Made by a program: the position numbers and the translations under genes
DNA from: Pipra filicauda
Lineage: Eukaryota; Chordata; Aves; Passeriformes; Pipridae
Assembly (NCBI RefSeq): GCF_003945595.2
Contig: NW_024104504.1
Span: forward strand, 434,001-498,000
Direction: 5' to 3'
Length of the DNA stretch: 64,000 nucleotides
Part shown: in pieces, positions 23,636-34,317 of the stretch
How the letters are laid out: each line of letters begins with the position of its first letter
How positions within the stretch are numbered: the stretch's first letter is position 1
The notes under the pieces: generated by a model
What the model was told of the DNA's origin: nothing
The model's input: only the letters and a program-made list of their open reading frames with translations
The model's database searches: none

Positions 23636-25399
23636 TATCAACCTGCATACTCTTCCAGCTACTACAGAGTTGGTTCTGATTTGAACAAATCAATAAGAAC
23701 TATCCCATAAAGCCAGCCATTGAATGCTTTTCTTATTGTCATATTTTCAACTGTAACACAAAATAAAGTCCCAAGCTACCTGGTTGGCTGCCAGGAGCCC
23801 ACCTCTCAGTAAATGACCAAATGACAAGTGAGATGAAACAAAAAATGGACTGCTCTTTAAAACACTGGTCCTTCTGCATCAAATCACAGTACCCCTGGAG
23901 TCAGAATGCACTATGCCTTTTACTGTAACATGTTAAGGTTACCAATTAGTCTTTTGCTAGATATACACACTATAAGCATAAAACCTATAACAGATTGGAA
24001 CAGTTATTTTAATTAGAATAAATGAGTGGTTTAGCCTTGATATCTTTGATCATTGTCATGTTAACAAACTGAATAACAATTAACTATTCGAACAGCAAGC
24101 TTTGCTGGGATTTCTGCAGCATAGAATGTCCAACTACAGCTAAAACCCATTAAGCCAATACTTTTGTTTCTTTATGAAGTTTCATCATACAGGTAAATGT
24201 TATCCAGTACATTACACATTAAACACCATCAATGACTCTTAAGTCTTTTATAGAGAATTGTTACTGTCAAAGGCTAATCTTCTTACCTTTTTATCATTAT
24301 TTTTCTGCCTGACAAAAGACACTCATAGGGTTTATACAGATACAAGCAATGTCTGCTCACACTCATTAGACTTATCCTACTTGTCTAGGTAAGAGACAAA
24401 GGTGCACTCAAATAAAGCTTTCTATCTCAATGACACGTGAGTAGAAATGCAGATGTTCTACTCATGCTTTTCATTAATTTATCTCACTTTTATGTGCTTA
24501 CTTTCCTATCTACCTTCAAAGAGACAGAATAGGAAAAGACAGTGGCAAACAGTTATACAAACTCATGTACATTTTAATGCTCCACTACTGCTAGCACTTT
24601 ATTGTGTCTTCAAGATGCTCATATTTTCATAGCAGACATTTTAGTTCACAGGATGAACTGTTTGTTCTTTCAGTCCCCAAGTACAGCTCATCTCTGTGTG
24701 TTCTATTTGATTAAGAAAAGGCAAAAACATGGGACAGCAGGACTTCTTATCAAATAAGGCCAGTAGTTTAAAGCAGCTTTAATAGCTAAAAAAAAAAAAG
24801 AAAAAACTAAAAAAGGAAAGCCTATCATCCTTCAAAACCCCTATAGGTTTTACAAAGTGCTGGAAACAGAGCGACTTGCAGGGAGCAGGTGCTAGGCATC
24901 TGACAGAGGAGTTCACAAAATCTAGCTAATGATTAAAAAAATATCTCCTAGCTCATTATACAGAATGGTTAAAGAATACCATAATCTGACCTTGCAGACA
25001 GAGTCATCCAGAATAGTAAGTCTGCAGTGTCCTTAACACTGCTTCATCATCATCACCCATCATTCCCACAAGCTCACTGGTATTGATGCATTGCATCAAA
25101 ATACAGCCATGCATTGGCACCACCCAGCATTACCGCTACCGAGCTTTTAGTCTCTTTAATGCCCCAAAACCTGAAAAGAGTGACATAGGAACCCTGGGGC
25201 CAAATGACTTCCCTCGCTGTGGACACAGCACAATATCCTACTGGAAACACAAAAGGAAGGAGAAAGGTTTTCTTTTTTCCCCTTACTTTTCTTGCTGCCA
25301 GTGCTGGCCTACTGAGTCAGGTCCTTCTGTGGTCCTGCAGAGAGGATTTGTAAATCCAATATGATTTCTGTACATTTTACCAGTAGTGTACTGGATAAT
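23636..25399. other. AT-rich non-coding DNA, nothing recognised
   Basis: No repeat family, RNA gene or coding frame recognised. A-rich runs occur at about 24789-24815. Confidence 0.5.
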
Positions 25400-25590
25400 A
25401 TAGTATTTTTATTAGTGAAGTTTACAGATGACACAAAGAATGATGGAGTAATAAATACTAAGGACACGTTACTTTTACAGAATGATGTGGGTCATTGAGC
25501 TCGAAGGCCCCATTGAACAAGATGTATTTTAATAGTACAAATAAAAGCACCTGGGAATTAACTATCAATGCTGTACTTAAAAATTAGGAG
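25400..25590 (+). mobile_element. Old CR1 reverse-transcriptase remnant, plus strand
   Basis: Translation from 25418 gives KFTDDTKNDGVINT, then LLLQNDVG and a stop. This matches the block around the FADD catalytic box of CR1 reverse transcriptase (usual form [10 protein letters not shown]), with the alanine replaced. A weaker resemblance to the downstream ORF2 sequence runs on to about 25590. The piece is short and eroded, so it is an ancient insertion. Confidence 0.65.
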
Positions 25591-25625
25591 ACTAAGAAAG
25601 CAGTGGCTTAGAAAAACGATTTTCA

Positions 25626-26046
25626 GAGCCCTGAGTGCATTCTCAGGACTCACTGGCCCTGCCCAGGCCCCCAGAGGCCTCCCTGTCCCCTGCCCATGGC
25701 CCAGGACCCCATGTCAGTCCCCTGGGACTGTCAGTCTGTGACGGCCATCAGCCCCTCCCCCATTAACTCCACAGTGGGGTCAGTCTCCAGCTTCCCAGAG
25801 TCCTGCATTGCCTTTCAATAGGCACTGCTGAGCTGGTATCACCTGTGAGCCCACTGCCTGGCCTCAGCCTCTTCCCATCCCTATGGAGGTGCCCAGTGCT
25901 CAGGCCTGGGGCTGCTTCTGTGGCCTCTGGCTGCCCTGCCCCTGGCTCGGGCAGTGGGACAGGTACTGCCAGACCCTGCCCTGATGGTCCCCATGGGGAG
26001 CCCCTGTTGCTCCGGCCCCAGGGAGCCATTTGGTACCTCAACAAGT
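25626..26046. other. GC-rich block of unknown origin
   Basis: About 420 bp of strongly GC-rich, C-rich plus-strand sequence with abrupt edges in AT-rich DNA. It contains many CCTGCCC, CCATGG and CCCAGGCC words but few CpGs. Both strands have open frames (minus 25763-26044, 93 codons; plus 25845-26048, 67 codons) that read as low-complexity Pro/Gly/Ala. I recognise no family. It may be a retroposed untranslated region, a piece of an LTR or a worn minisatellite. It directly follows the CR1 remnant at 25400-25590. Confidence 0.4.
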
Positions 26047-27159
26047 AGTTGAGAATTAACGTGAATTACTACTCTCAGTGTTATAAGCTGATAAAATATT
26101 TTAAACTTTACAGACTTGACACTGGTTGAAATGATAAAAAGTCAATGATAAAAAAATTATAAAAAACAGGCAGGCATGCTTCAGTAAATACCAAGAAAAC
26201 ACAGGACCCAGCTCAGAGCTCATCTGCCAGACAACTGAGTGTGTGACTTGGCCACTGTCTGCAAGTGCTTGCACATCCAAAGTGAAAGGTCAGATAGCAG
26301 TAAGTTTCAGTCTTCCAAACTGAAAAACAGTACCAAGTGGTTTGAACTTGAATTTAGACAAATTCAACTTTGAAACAAGACTTTATTTTTCCATCTGTGT
26401 GGGTGAATAGTCTCTGGATAACAGGATCACAGTAAAGACTTGCACCATATCCTGTATGTGTTGTAACGATAACTCATCATTACCACTTAGCAATTACTTG
26501 TCATTTGGAAGGGTATCTTCCCATCCAGAGGTAGGAAAATATTTATACAGTATGAATTCAGGAACTCATCCAAAGTAACAGAGCAATCACTGGATTTCTG
26601 AATGGTTTGACTTGCCTCATACACATCAGGTGCTTGCTCATGCAATTGGCAATTTATTCACACTGCCTGAAAGAAGGGGGACTGAAAGTCACTCAGATAA
26701 AACAGTAAATACTTTAAAACAGTGAAAGGGGTGCTTTGAACATATGTTTTCTTTTTCTATACATAAGGATGAGCAAATCTTTTGATCTGTTCTGGTTTAG
26801 CTTCATAATGCAGTGTTTAATTCTGTGCTGGTGCTATGCTTATGCAGTCCTTCTGTAATGGGCTCGGACATAGCCTCATGTTTCTGTCTTTGGAAAGTAA
26901 AAAAATTGACTTTTCCTTTTTCTGGATTTAAATCATCCACGATAGTTAATATAATGACTAAGAATAACTAAACATAAAAACTAGCAAGTTGCCGGATTCG
27001 AAGGTTCAAATGGTGCAAGTGTTCCACCTTCCTATATCTGAAGATACATGAAAACTTGAAAATCCAGGAAAAAATGAAAAATGAGTTCACATGGAATGCA
27101 AACCTCACTTCATTGAGCATATTGTGGAGACTGATAATGGCTTTTCATTGACTTTTTAT
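26047..27159. other. AT-rich non-coding DNA, nothing recognised
   Basis: No repeat family, RNA gene or coding frame recognised. Confidence 0.5.
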
Positions 27160-27192
27160 CAATTCAATCACATTGTCATTGTGATTGAATTG
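27160..27192. repeat. 13-bp perfect inverted repeat, 7-nt loop
   Basis: CAATTCAATCACA (27160-27172) and TGTGATTGAATTG (27180-27192) are exact reverse complements separated by TTGTCAT. The stem does not extend outside these arms. It is too short for a typical microRNA precursor, and no terminal-repeat element was recognised around it. Confidence 0.75.
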
Positions 27193-28743
27193 TATACTGC
27201 AATTGCCATATTTGCTAAGTATAACTTACATTCATATTGTGTTCTCTGCATATTTTGTATCATTTCACTAAATTAGAAATTCCAAGTAACATCAGCTGTC
27301 TTCAAATAAGTAAATTTGATATAAACATTAACCCTCCACATGTGGAATATCTGAAAGAACTTGATCAGAGAGTATTGAACTCTGACACTTTATAAGCAAT
27401 ACATTTAAGTCTCTTCAGGAGCCACCTGTAGCTCTTGATACTGAGGCTAATTCTAAAGTTGGTGTAAATCAAAGTGGTTTCAGTTATGAGTGAAATTATG
27501 CTAATTTACAGTAGCTGAATATCTGATATGTGAAGTCCTCAAGATATAGAAGGCTAAGCACATGCTTCAATGATTTACTGAATTAGGATGATAATGGAAA
27601 AAACCAACATCACACGTAAAAAGTATGCTTACCTGATTTCAGGCACACAGACAAAGGAAATCTCGTAGCTCCTTCAGAGACTGAGCTGAAGATAAAGCAC
27701 TAAATGGCAAATTATATATGCAGGAGAGTACAGCACAAGGTTAATAGCCACAGGTGCTTCACAGTGGTTATTCAGAAGTTTGCTTGTTTTTTTCTGGTAA
27801 CCGGAAATAGAACAGAAGTTCTTTCTCTTAAAAATGGTTGTCTTTTACAAAAAAAGATAACCTCTTTTTTCTAGTTCCCTAGCACTTCTTTATGGAAACA
27901 GCAGCCCTTCAAAAGGTGGAACTGATTGCAGAAAAGGACAACTTTATCACGGTTTCTTTAAATGTAGGTTATACTGGAAAGGCTGCAGTCTAGTTAAACT
28001 ATGTTCATGATACTTATCTTCCTCTGCAGCATTGAAGGGGAGAAGTGTTCTGTGAGCTTAGAATAGAAATTTCATTGACAATGTGAAAGCCTATGAAAAT
28101 CTGACAAGGCATATTCTCCCTCACAGGGATCTAAAACTCTAAGAGAAACACCTTTCTCCCTCCTAAAACTAAACAGAATCAAAGAACTGAATAAATGTAA
28201 AAATGAACATAAAACCTAATGATCAAGTTCTTCCTGCTCAGAGCAGGAGAAAACAACAAGACTGGCAACAAAATTTTTAATTTTCCCTAAGATTATTGAA
28301 AAACATCTGCTAGATTATCATAGCACATTTGATACGGCTGTGTCAGTTTAGCCAAGTCATTTCAGTACGAAATTAAATTTGACCTGAACCTATAACAGTC
28401 ATTTCTATTCACCCCAAAAAAATTCAACTTCTGCTGTTAGAACTCTTGAGTTTAGTCTTATACGTGATCCCACTGAGGACACAACTAATAGTTTATGTAC
28501 ACTTACACTGCTGATAGTCATGAAGGAAAAAAAAAAGAAAGAAAGAGAAAAGGATAAGGTCAGAAAACCTGCACAATTGTTCCTCTGTAAGGGTAATTAA
28601 CATATATTCCCAAAGGAACTACGGAAAGGAGGAAAGAAACTGAAGATTCCCTTTGGGGAGTATAGTAACTGTAGAAAGCATTAAATATGAAAGCAGCCAT
28701 TAGGAGTGATTAAAGATTAATTCTGTGTCATAGACAGGACTTG
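27193..28743. other. AT-rich non-coding DNA, nothing recognised
   Basis: No repeat family, RNA gene or coding frame recognised. A purine-rich A/GAAA run lies at about 28527-28550. Confidence 0.5.
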
Positions 28744-28763
28744 AGGTCATTACAGGTCATGAC
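28744..28763 (+). promoter_or_regulatory. Perfect DR4 nuclear-receptor half-site pair
   Basis: AGGTCA at 28744-28749 and AGGTCA at 28754-28759 are separated by TTAC, a direct repeat with 4-nt spacing. The second half-site runs into TGACTT, giving a partial inverted repeat with no spacer. Known: DR4 elements bind RXR heterodimers of thyroid hormone receptor, LXR or CAR/PXR. The motif is exact; its use is inference, because no promoter or gene is visible in the window. Confidence 0.4.
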
Positions 28764-31499
28764 TTCCATCTTAATTATTTGCCTTACTGTTTTTATTTAA
28801 TTAGCTTGGTTTAATGAGTCTTTGGTTATAGATGTCTGGCAACCAAGATTATTGTACACCATCTATTAAGTTAAAGGCTCAACTATATAACTTCCTAGCA
28901 GGTAACTTTCACAATTTCAGCAATAAGATTCTGAGTAAAACCAGAGGGGATTATATGTAAGAACATGATGTTACAACTTTATTTACCAAAATCAACCTTA
29001 GAGGTTCTACTGGAATTGGCGAGATGTGTGAGTTTATAATTTGATGACAGTATTTCAGTGCTGCCTATTTCATTAGTTGCATTGGTAACATTCTCTCTAA
29101 GTCAAAAATCATAGCTCTCAATATGTACTGGGTATTGTACTGGCCACATCAGGGTATTTCAAGTCTTTGTGTCCTGTGCCCTCTTTTTTAACACAATATA
29201 GTCAGTCAAAGCATGGAAGTACTAAGTACATAAAAAATTAATTTTAATTACATTTTTTATCTAAACTTCAATAAATATTTCCATAAGAGAGGTATGACCT
29301 AGACCTTCATATACTTTCCAAATAGAAAACATTTCTTTTTGCATTTTGCATTTTTTAACTTAATATTTGCAATTTGCTTTAAAGATCTATCCTTTCTTCC
29401 CTTTAAAAACATAAAAACTAATCGTTGAATTAATTCTTCTACTTTTTTCTAAACTTTGCCTAGCAGTCAATTAAATCAGCAGGACAACTGAATCTCAGTG
29501 CCATGTGTTTTTCCCCTCCTGTTTCAATTAGAGGGACAGTTAATCAAACAAATAATAATTAAATAGAGCATCTGTAAGAATGAAAGAACTGAGGGAAAAA
29601 AGCTTATGATGCACGCATAGCTAGGAGAACAGTAGATTCTCTTTCATCTTCTTCTCAGATCCTCTGTCTCCCATACCAGAATGAAAAGGAAATTACCCTG
29701 TCCTTGAAAGTCTTGAAAAAATAATCAGAACTTCAGAAAAAACAGAAGCAGAGGAGGGTTCCCTTTCTCAGTGCACCAGAAAATGGATAGACTTTCACAA
29801 GGTAAAAACTAACAAAACCATTACATAATTTTTTTCTGTAAATTAAGAATGCTTTTAAGGCACATGAAGTACTAGAGAAGAGAACTAAGGCCATTGTGGC
29901 CCAGAATAAAATGAAGACAGATAAGGCTTAAATCAGACTTCATGAAATTCACAGAATTAACATTAGAATAAATTTGCAGCACATCTGGTACACAAATTAG
30001 CCAGATATACTGGTAAGCTACTAGGTAACCTGGTACATACTGGTTTAGAATCTTTAAGAACAAAAGGAATCCCAGTTAATCTAAGTTGCATTCAGAATTT
30101 GCTGAAGGATGAGGCTAAGAGACATGAAGAACAGGGACAAGATGTTTGCCCTAAGCTCAAGTAACTAACATGTTTTGAAATAATGGAACAAACTATGCTT
30201 CAGTACATTTTTGTTACTTTTAGGCCTAGCAAGATTTTGTCAGAGATATCAAGGATGCTTGTCTTAACACTTTGGTAAAGACAAATATTTTACCTATGAA
30301 ATGAAAAAATTCTTCATATTGAAATATCTGAAGACTGCTCAAAAGAAAAGAAGATCCTAGAAAAAAAAAGGTGGGAATGCACATCCTGGTGTCAGGTCTG
30401 CTACAAGATTGGAAGACTCTATCCAGCAACTTTTGACATAGATTTGTTTCAGTATTGGGATAGCAACAATAGGACAGATATTTTTGGCCATTGATGCTTG
30501 TAATAATCTTATTAAAAAATTATATCCAGAAAGAAAGTTAATGATTTAATGGATTCTTTATCCACTGAGCCCCAAATGCAGCCAAGTCAGCTGCAAGTTC
30601 TTAACTGTGCATGAAGGATGAAGCCATTCTCTTATTATGAAACTAGTGTCTCTTCAGCACATGCTGATAGCTGGGTAACAGGCAGATTATCTTCTAATTG
30701 TTTACTTTGATAGTGACCAGAAAGCTTATAAGAGAATAAATCTGAAAATTCAGAGGACCAAATTCAATGCAGCGATTAGCAATGCAATTAGTGTGATTTA
30801 TTAGAAATGTTTATGAAAGTTTTTCAGACTGGCAGTTTCTGCCAGAATCTGAAAATCAAAGGCCTGGAACAGTTTGAACTATAAAGCTGCCAATATCGTA
30901 TCTTCTGAAAATATGGGAAATGCACAGAGGTCTATCAGATATATCCAATAGACAAACTATTTATAGATGATAAATTCTACCAGCTGAACACTGCGACCTT
31001 GGGGACTGTCTTTGACAAAACTACTTAGAATAGGAAAAGATTTCAAACAAGCTACTTTTCATGCAATGGCAAATACTTATGACATGTATAACTAAGTAAA
31101 TTTTAGACCAGGAAATAGGTTTGTACCTAAAGTTTTCACAAGCTGAGCCTCCAACTTAACATCCTCTCTTCTCCATGTAGAAGGAAGCAATTATGACTCA
31201 AAGCTGAAAGTCTTACTTTAGTTATTAGGTATTTAACTAAAGATCAGAACAAGTTAAAGTCGAATCATTCATACTGTTCCTCTTCCTGGGCTTATACTGA
31301 TAAATTCTGCATGCCTACATCTACATAATTTACTCTATCACCTATTTCCCTTCATCAGTAGTGTCCTTGGCTGCCTTCCCATCCCCTTTTCCCTACTCAA
31401 TTTTGGAAATAAGGACTGTGCATCACTACAGGGAACCTGCATTTAGTTCAGTATTAATAGAGCTTTACTATAAACACATGGTGCACTGAGCACAGAGAA
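28764..31499. other. AT-rich non-coding DNA, nothing recognised
   Basis: No repeat family, RNA gene or coding frame recognised. Minus-strand frames at 29872-30063 and 30226-30429 are short and featureless. Confidence 0.5.
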
Positions 31500-32490
31500 A
31501 GAACTGATACTTTGGAATGTGTCCAAGAGCTATTTAGTTCAATATCCTGTCTCTGACAGAGGAAGATTATAAGAAACCTATAACAGGCAGATCTAGAGTT
31601 ATTCATTCTAAAAGACAGAGCATACTTTAACCTTTAGATTGAAATATCCATCCCAAGAAAATGGTTTATAATTTGTTAAAAGTTAAATATGTTGTCAATG
31701 TCATTATTCATTTTTTTAAAAACTTCCTCAATTTTTGATCTATACCACATCTTACCTTAATGAGCTCCATAAACCATTTACATGTGCATGGAACACAACA
31801 GTAAACCTACAAGCATTTTTGGATGTCATAATATTTAATTTCAATTTACTGTCCATGTTTTCTTGTGTTCAGTCATGTAGAATTTGGTATGTGGAAATAT
31901 GTGATTTATAACATATATCAGAAAAACTACTATTATAATGTTCCTCATTTCTCTTTTCTTTTGTGGTGGTTTTGTTTTCTTTCAATTGAACCTTTCTACA
32001 TACTTCATTACTGCATTACATATCACTGAACCTCTTTTTGCTCTGTGATATCCTTTAAGATACAGGACAGACAGTACTGCATAGCGTTCTAGAAGAGGTA
32101 TTTAAAGCAGTAAGGTTATCCCTTTTCTTACACACACTAAAAACTTGTCTTTTTGTCTTAATACATCCATATGTTAAGCTGAAATGCTCCTTAAGTTCTG
32201 TACCACTAGAAATTATACATATACAGTTGTGGATTTTTTAAGTTGTTATAGCCAATTTAAAAGACTGTAATTATAGTATTGAATTAAATTTTAAGCTATT
32301 TTTCCTACAATTCCAATGTATTGTATTATGTTTCATTTGCCATTTGTTTCAGTTCCCTTGGATACCTAACTCCCCCTCACCCCCCCATTTCTCTGATCCT
32401 GAATGAACATCTCTTTGAAGTGAAATATGTCATCTTCAAAAATATCTACTTCATTACTCTCTGTATTTTCAGTCTATTAATATGGATATT
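31500..32490 (-). mobile_element. Very old CR1/L3-like LINE, minus strand
   Basis: The stretch TTCAATATCCTGTCTCTGAC (about 31539) followed by AAGAAACC is the worn 3' portion of an amniote CR1/L3-like LINE, as found in turtles, crocodilians and birds. Further landmarks in the same order are CTTAATGAGCTCCATAA near 31755, TTCTTGTGTTC near 31859, and TTTCATTTGCCATTTG near 32331, which matches the reverse of the ORF2 end. The order and orientation are consistent over nearly 1 kb, but identity is low with many small gaps, and no coding frame survives. Recognition is from family memory without alignment, so the limits are approximate. Confidence 0.55.
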
Positions 32491-34317
32491 TAAAACAAAG
32501 GTGAAAAGACCAAATACAGAACCTGAACTCAGACCCACTGCTGCAGTTTTCCCATAAGAAGAAAAAAGCACGACTTTTTCTTTGCATCATGTTTTATTGA
32601 ATATTTGAGTTGTGACAATACTTCACTTTGCTATGTAGAATTAATTCTTTTAACAACCTGTCAGAGAAATAACAATTGCTGTGCTATAACAATATTAGCA
32701 ACATTAAAAATTGAACCAAATTCATTGATAAAGGACTATTGCTAGGTCATCAGAATATTCCTTCAGTTATAATCCCATATTGTCAAAGAAATTAAGTACT
32801 GAATATCTTTCAAATATTTGTTAATGCTCTTTTTTTCTCAAAACAATAACCATTTCTTTTTTTTAGTTTTCACCATGCAATAAAGATAGAAAAAACATGT
32901 AGAAGTAAAACCAGAATAATTCAGAAATGGCTATCACAATTCTCATTAGCAAAAATGCACAGTCCAAAGAAAATGTCATAACAGCATAATACTGGAAATT
33001 ATCTCTATTTTAGGTATTAAACAGATAGGAGAAAAGTCAGTGGTTGTTAGGTGGTGCATTTAGTTATTTATTCAACACTCAGTTCCCTATGTGTTGTATT
33101 AATAGTTGATCTTGAATACATTGCTGAACATAAACCATAGAAAGACTCAATTTTCCATGCCAAACACTATATTTATGGAGTGCTATAAATGTTTTGTGTG
33201 ACTAAGTTTTCAGGGAAAAAAACCCCAAACTTTTCTCCTTTCCATTTTCTCATTTTACATAATGCTTTACTAAAGGAATGGCATGAAGGAATGGGGAAAT
33301 CAATTGTACATCAAACTGTAGAAACACTGACACATTCCTCTAGATCACTAAAGTTATCAGGCAGTGAGTGAAAAGTATACATAATTTGTTCATCAGAAAT
33401 TGTCAAAATATTATACAACGATTCATTAACGCACAACAATTCTAATTACATTTGGCATTAAAATTTTCTATCTGTCTTGCTAACAGAGGTTGACCAAGTC
33501 AGATTTCTAGAGGGATAAAAATAGTGCATCATAAGTAAAAAGTCTCGTTTCACTGAGGAGAAAAATCTGCTTAGTCCTGTCATTTCTTTTTCCCCACAAA
33601 TTTCCTGGTGGTATTTGAGGTTAAATAAGGAAAAAAGAAAAGTCTCACAGAAGATAGACTCAATGTTACAGATAGAAAAAAAAAGGATTACATGAAAAAG
33701 AAAAAGTAATGGAGTGATAGTAAGTGAGTAAGGAATTGGTTCATTGGAAGAAAATGTATCTCCACACAAATGCATAATTTGTGATACATCAAAAATACAG
33801 ATTCGTTTGTTTAGTAGTGAATAAACTGCATTCACTCTATTGCTACCTATAAGGTTCATTTGTGTATTGTTTATGGATACTGGTGTCAGAACTGGTATCA
33901 ATAGAAAGTGATTATTATGCAACTTACCATTATTTAATTATTATTTTATAGATTACTAATTACTTGTAATACTTTATTCTCCACATGAGACTTGGACTCT
34001 TCCTGTTATACAATGAAAATACACCATCTATTTTAGAACTTGGCATTGATTGTCATTGCTATATGCACCACAAATACAGATCAGAAAGGATTTCAACAAT
34101 CTTCCCCCTATTCATTGGAAACTATGTATACTTATTTTCTTTTTCTGAAACAACAGGATTTTTACAGATTCAATTATCATACTGTGATTAAAAAATAAGC
34201 AAATCCGATAGTATTTCCAGAGTAGCCTGTTTCTACTCTTTCTATGCTTTGGAATTCTTGGCTACTCAAAACCATCTAAATGAAAAAGTTTTGTCTTTGG
34301 ATTTTAAATAGGAAAAG
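32491..34317. other. AT-rich DNA with one long open frame
   Basis: No repeat was recognised. The minus-strand frame at 33458-33922 is open for 154 codons from its Met, which is long for DNA this AT-rich. Its translation includes a hydrophobic run around residues 67-99 (PLLFLFHVILFF) and no domain I know. No splice or promoter context supports it, so I do not call a gene. Confidence 0.4.
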
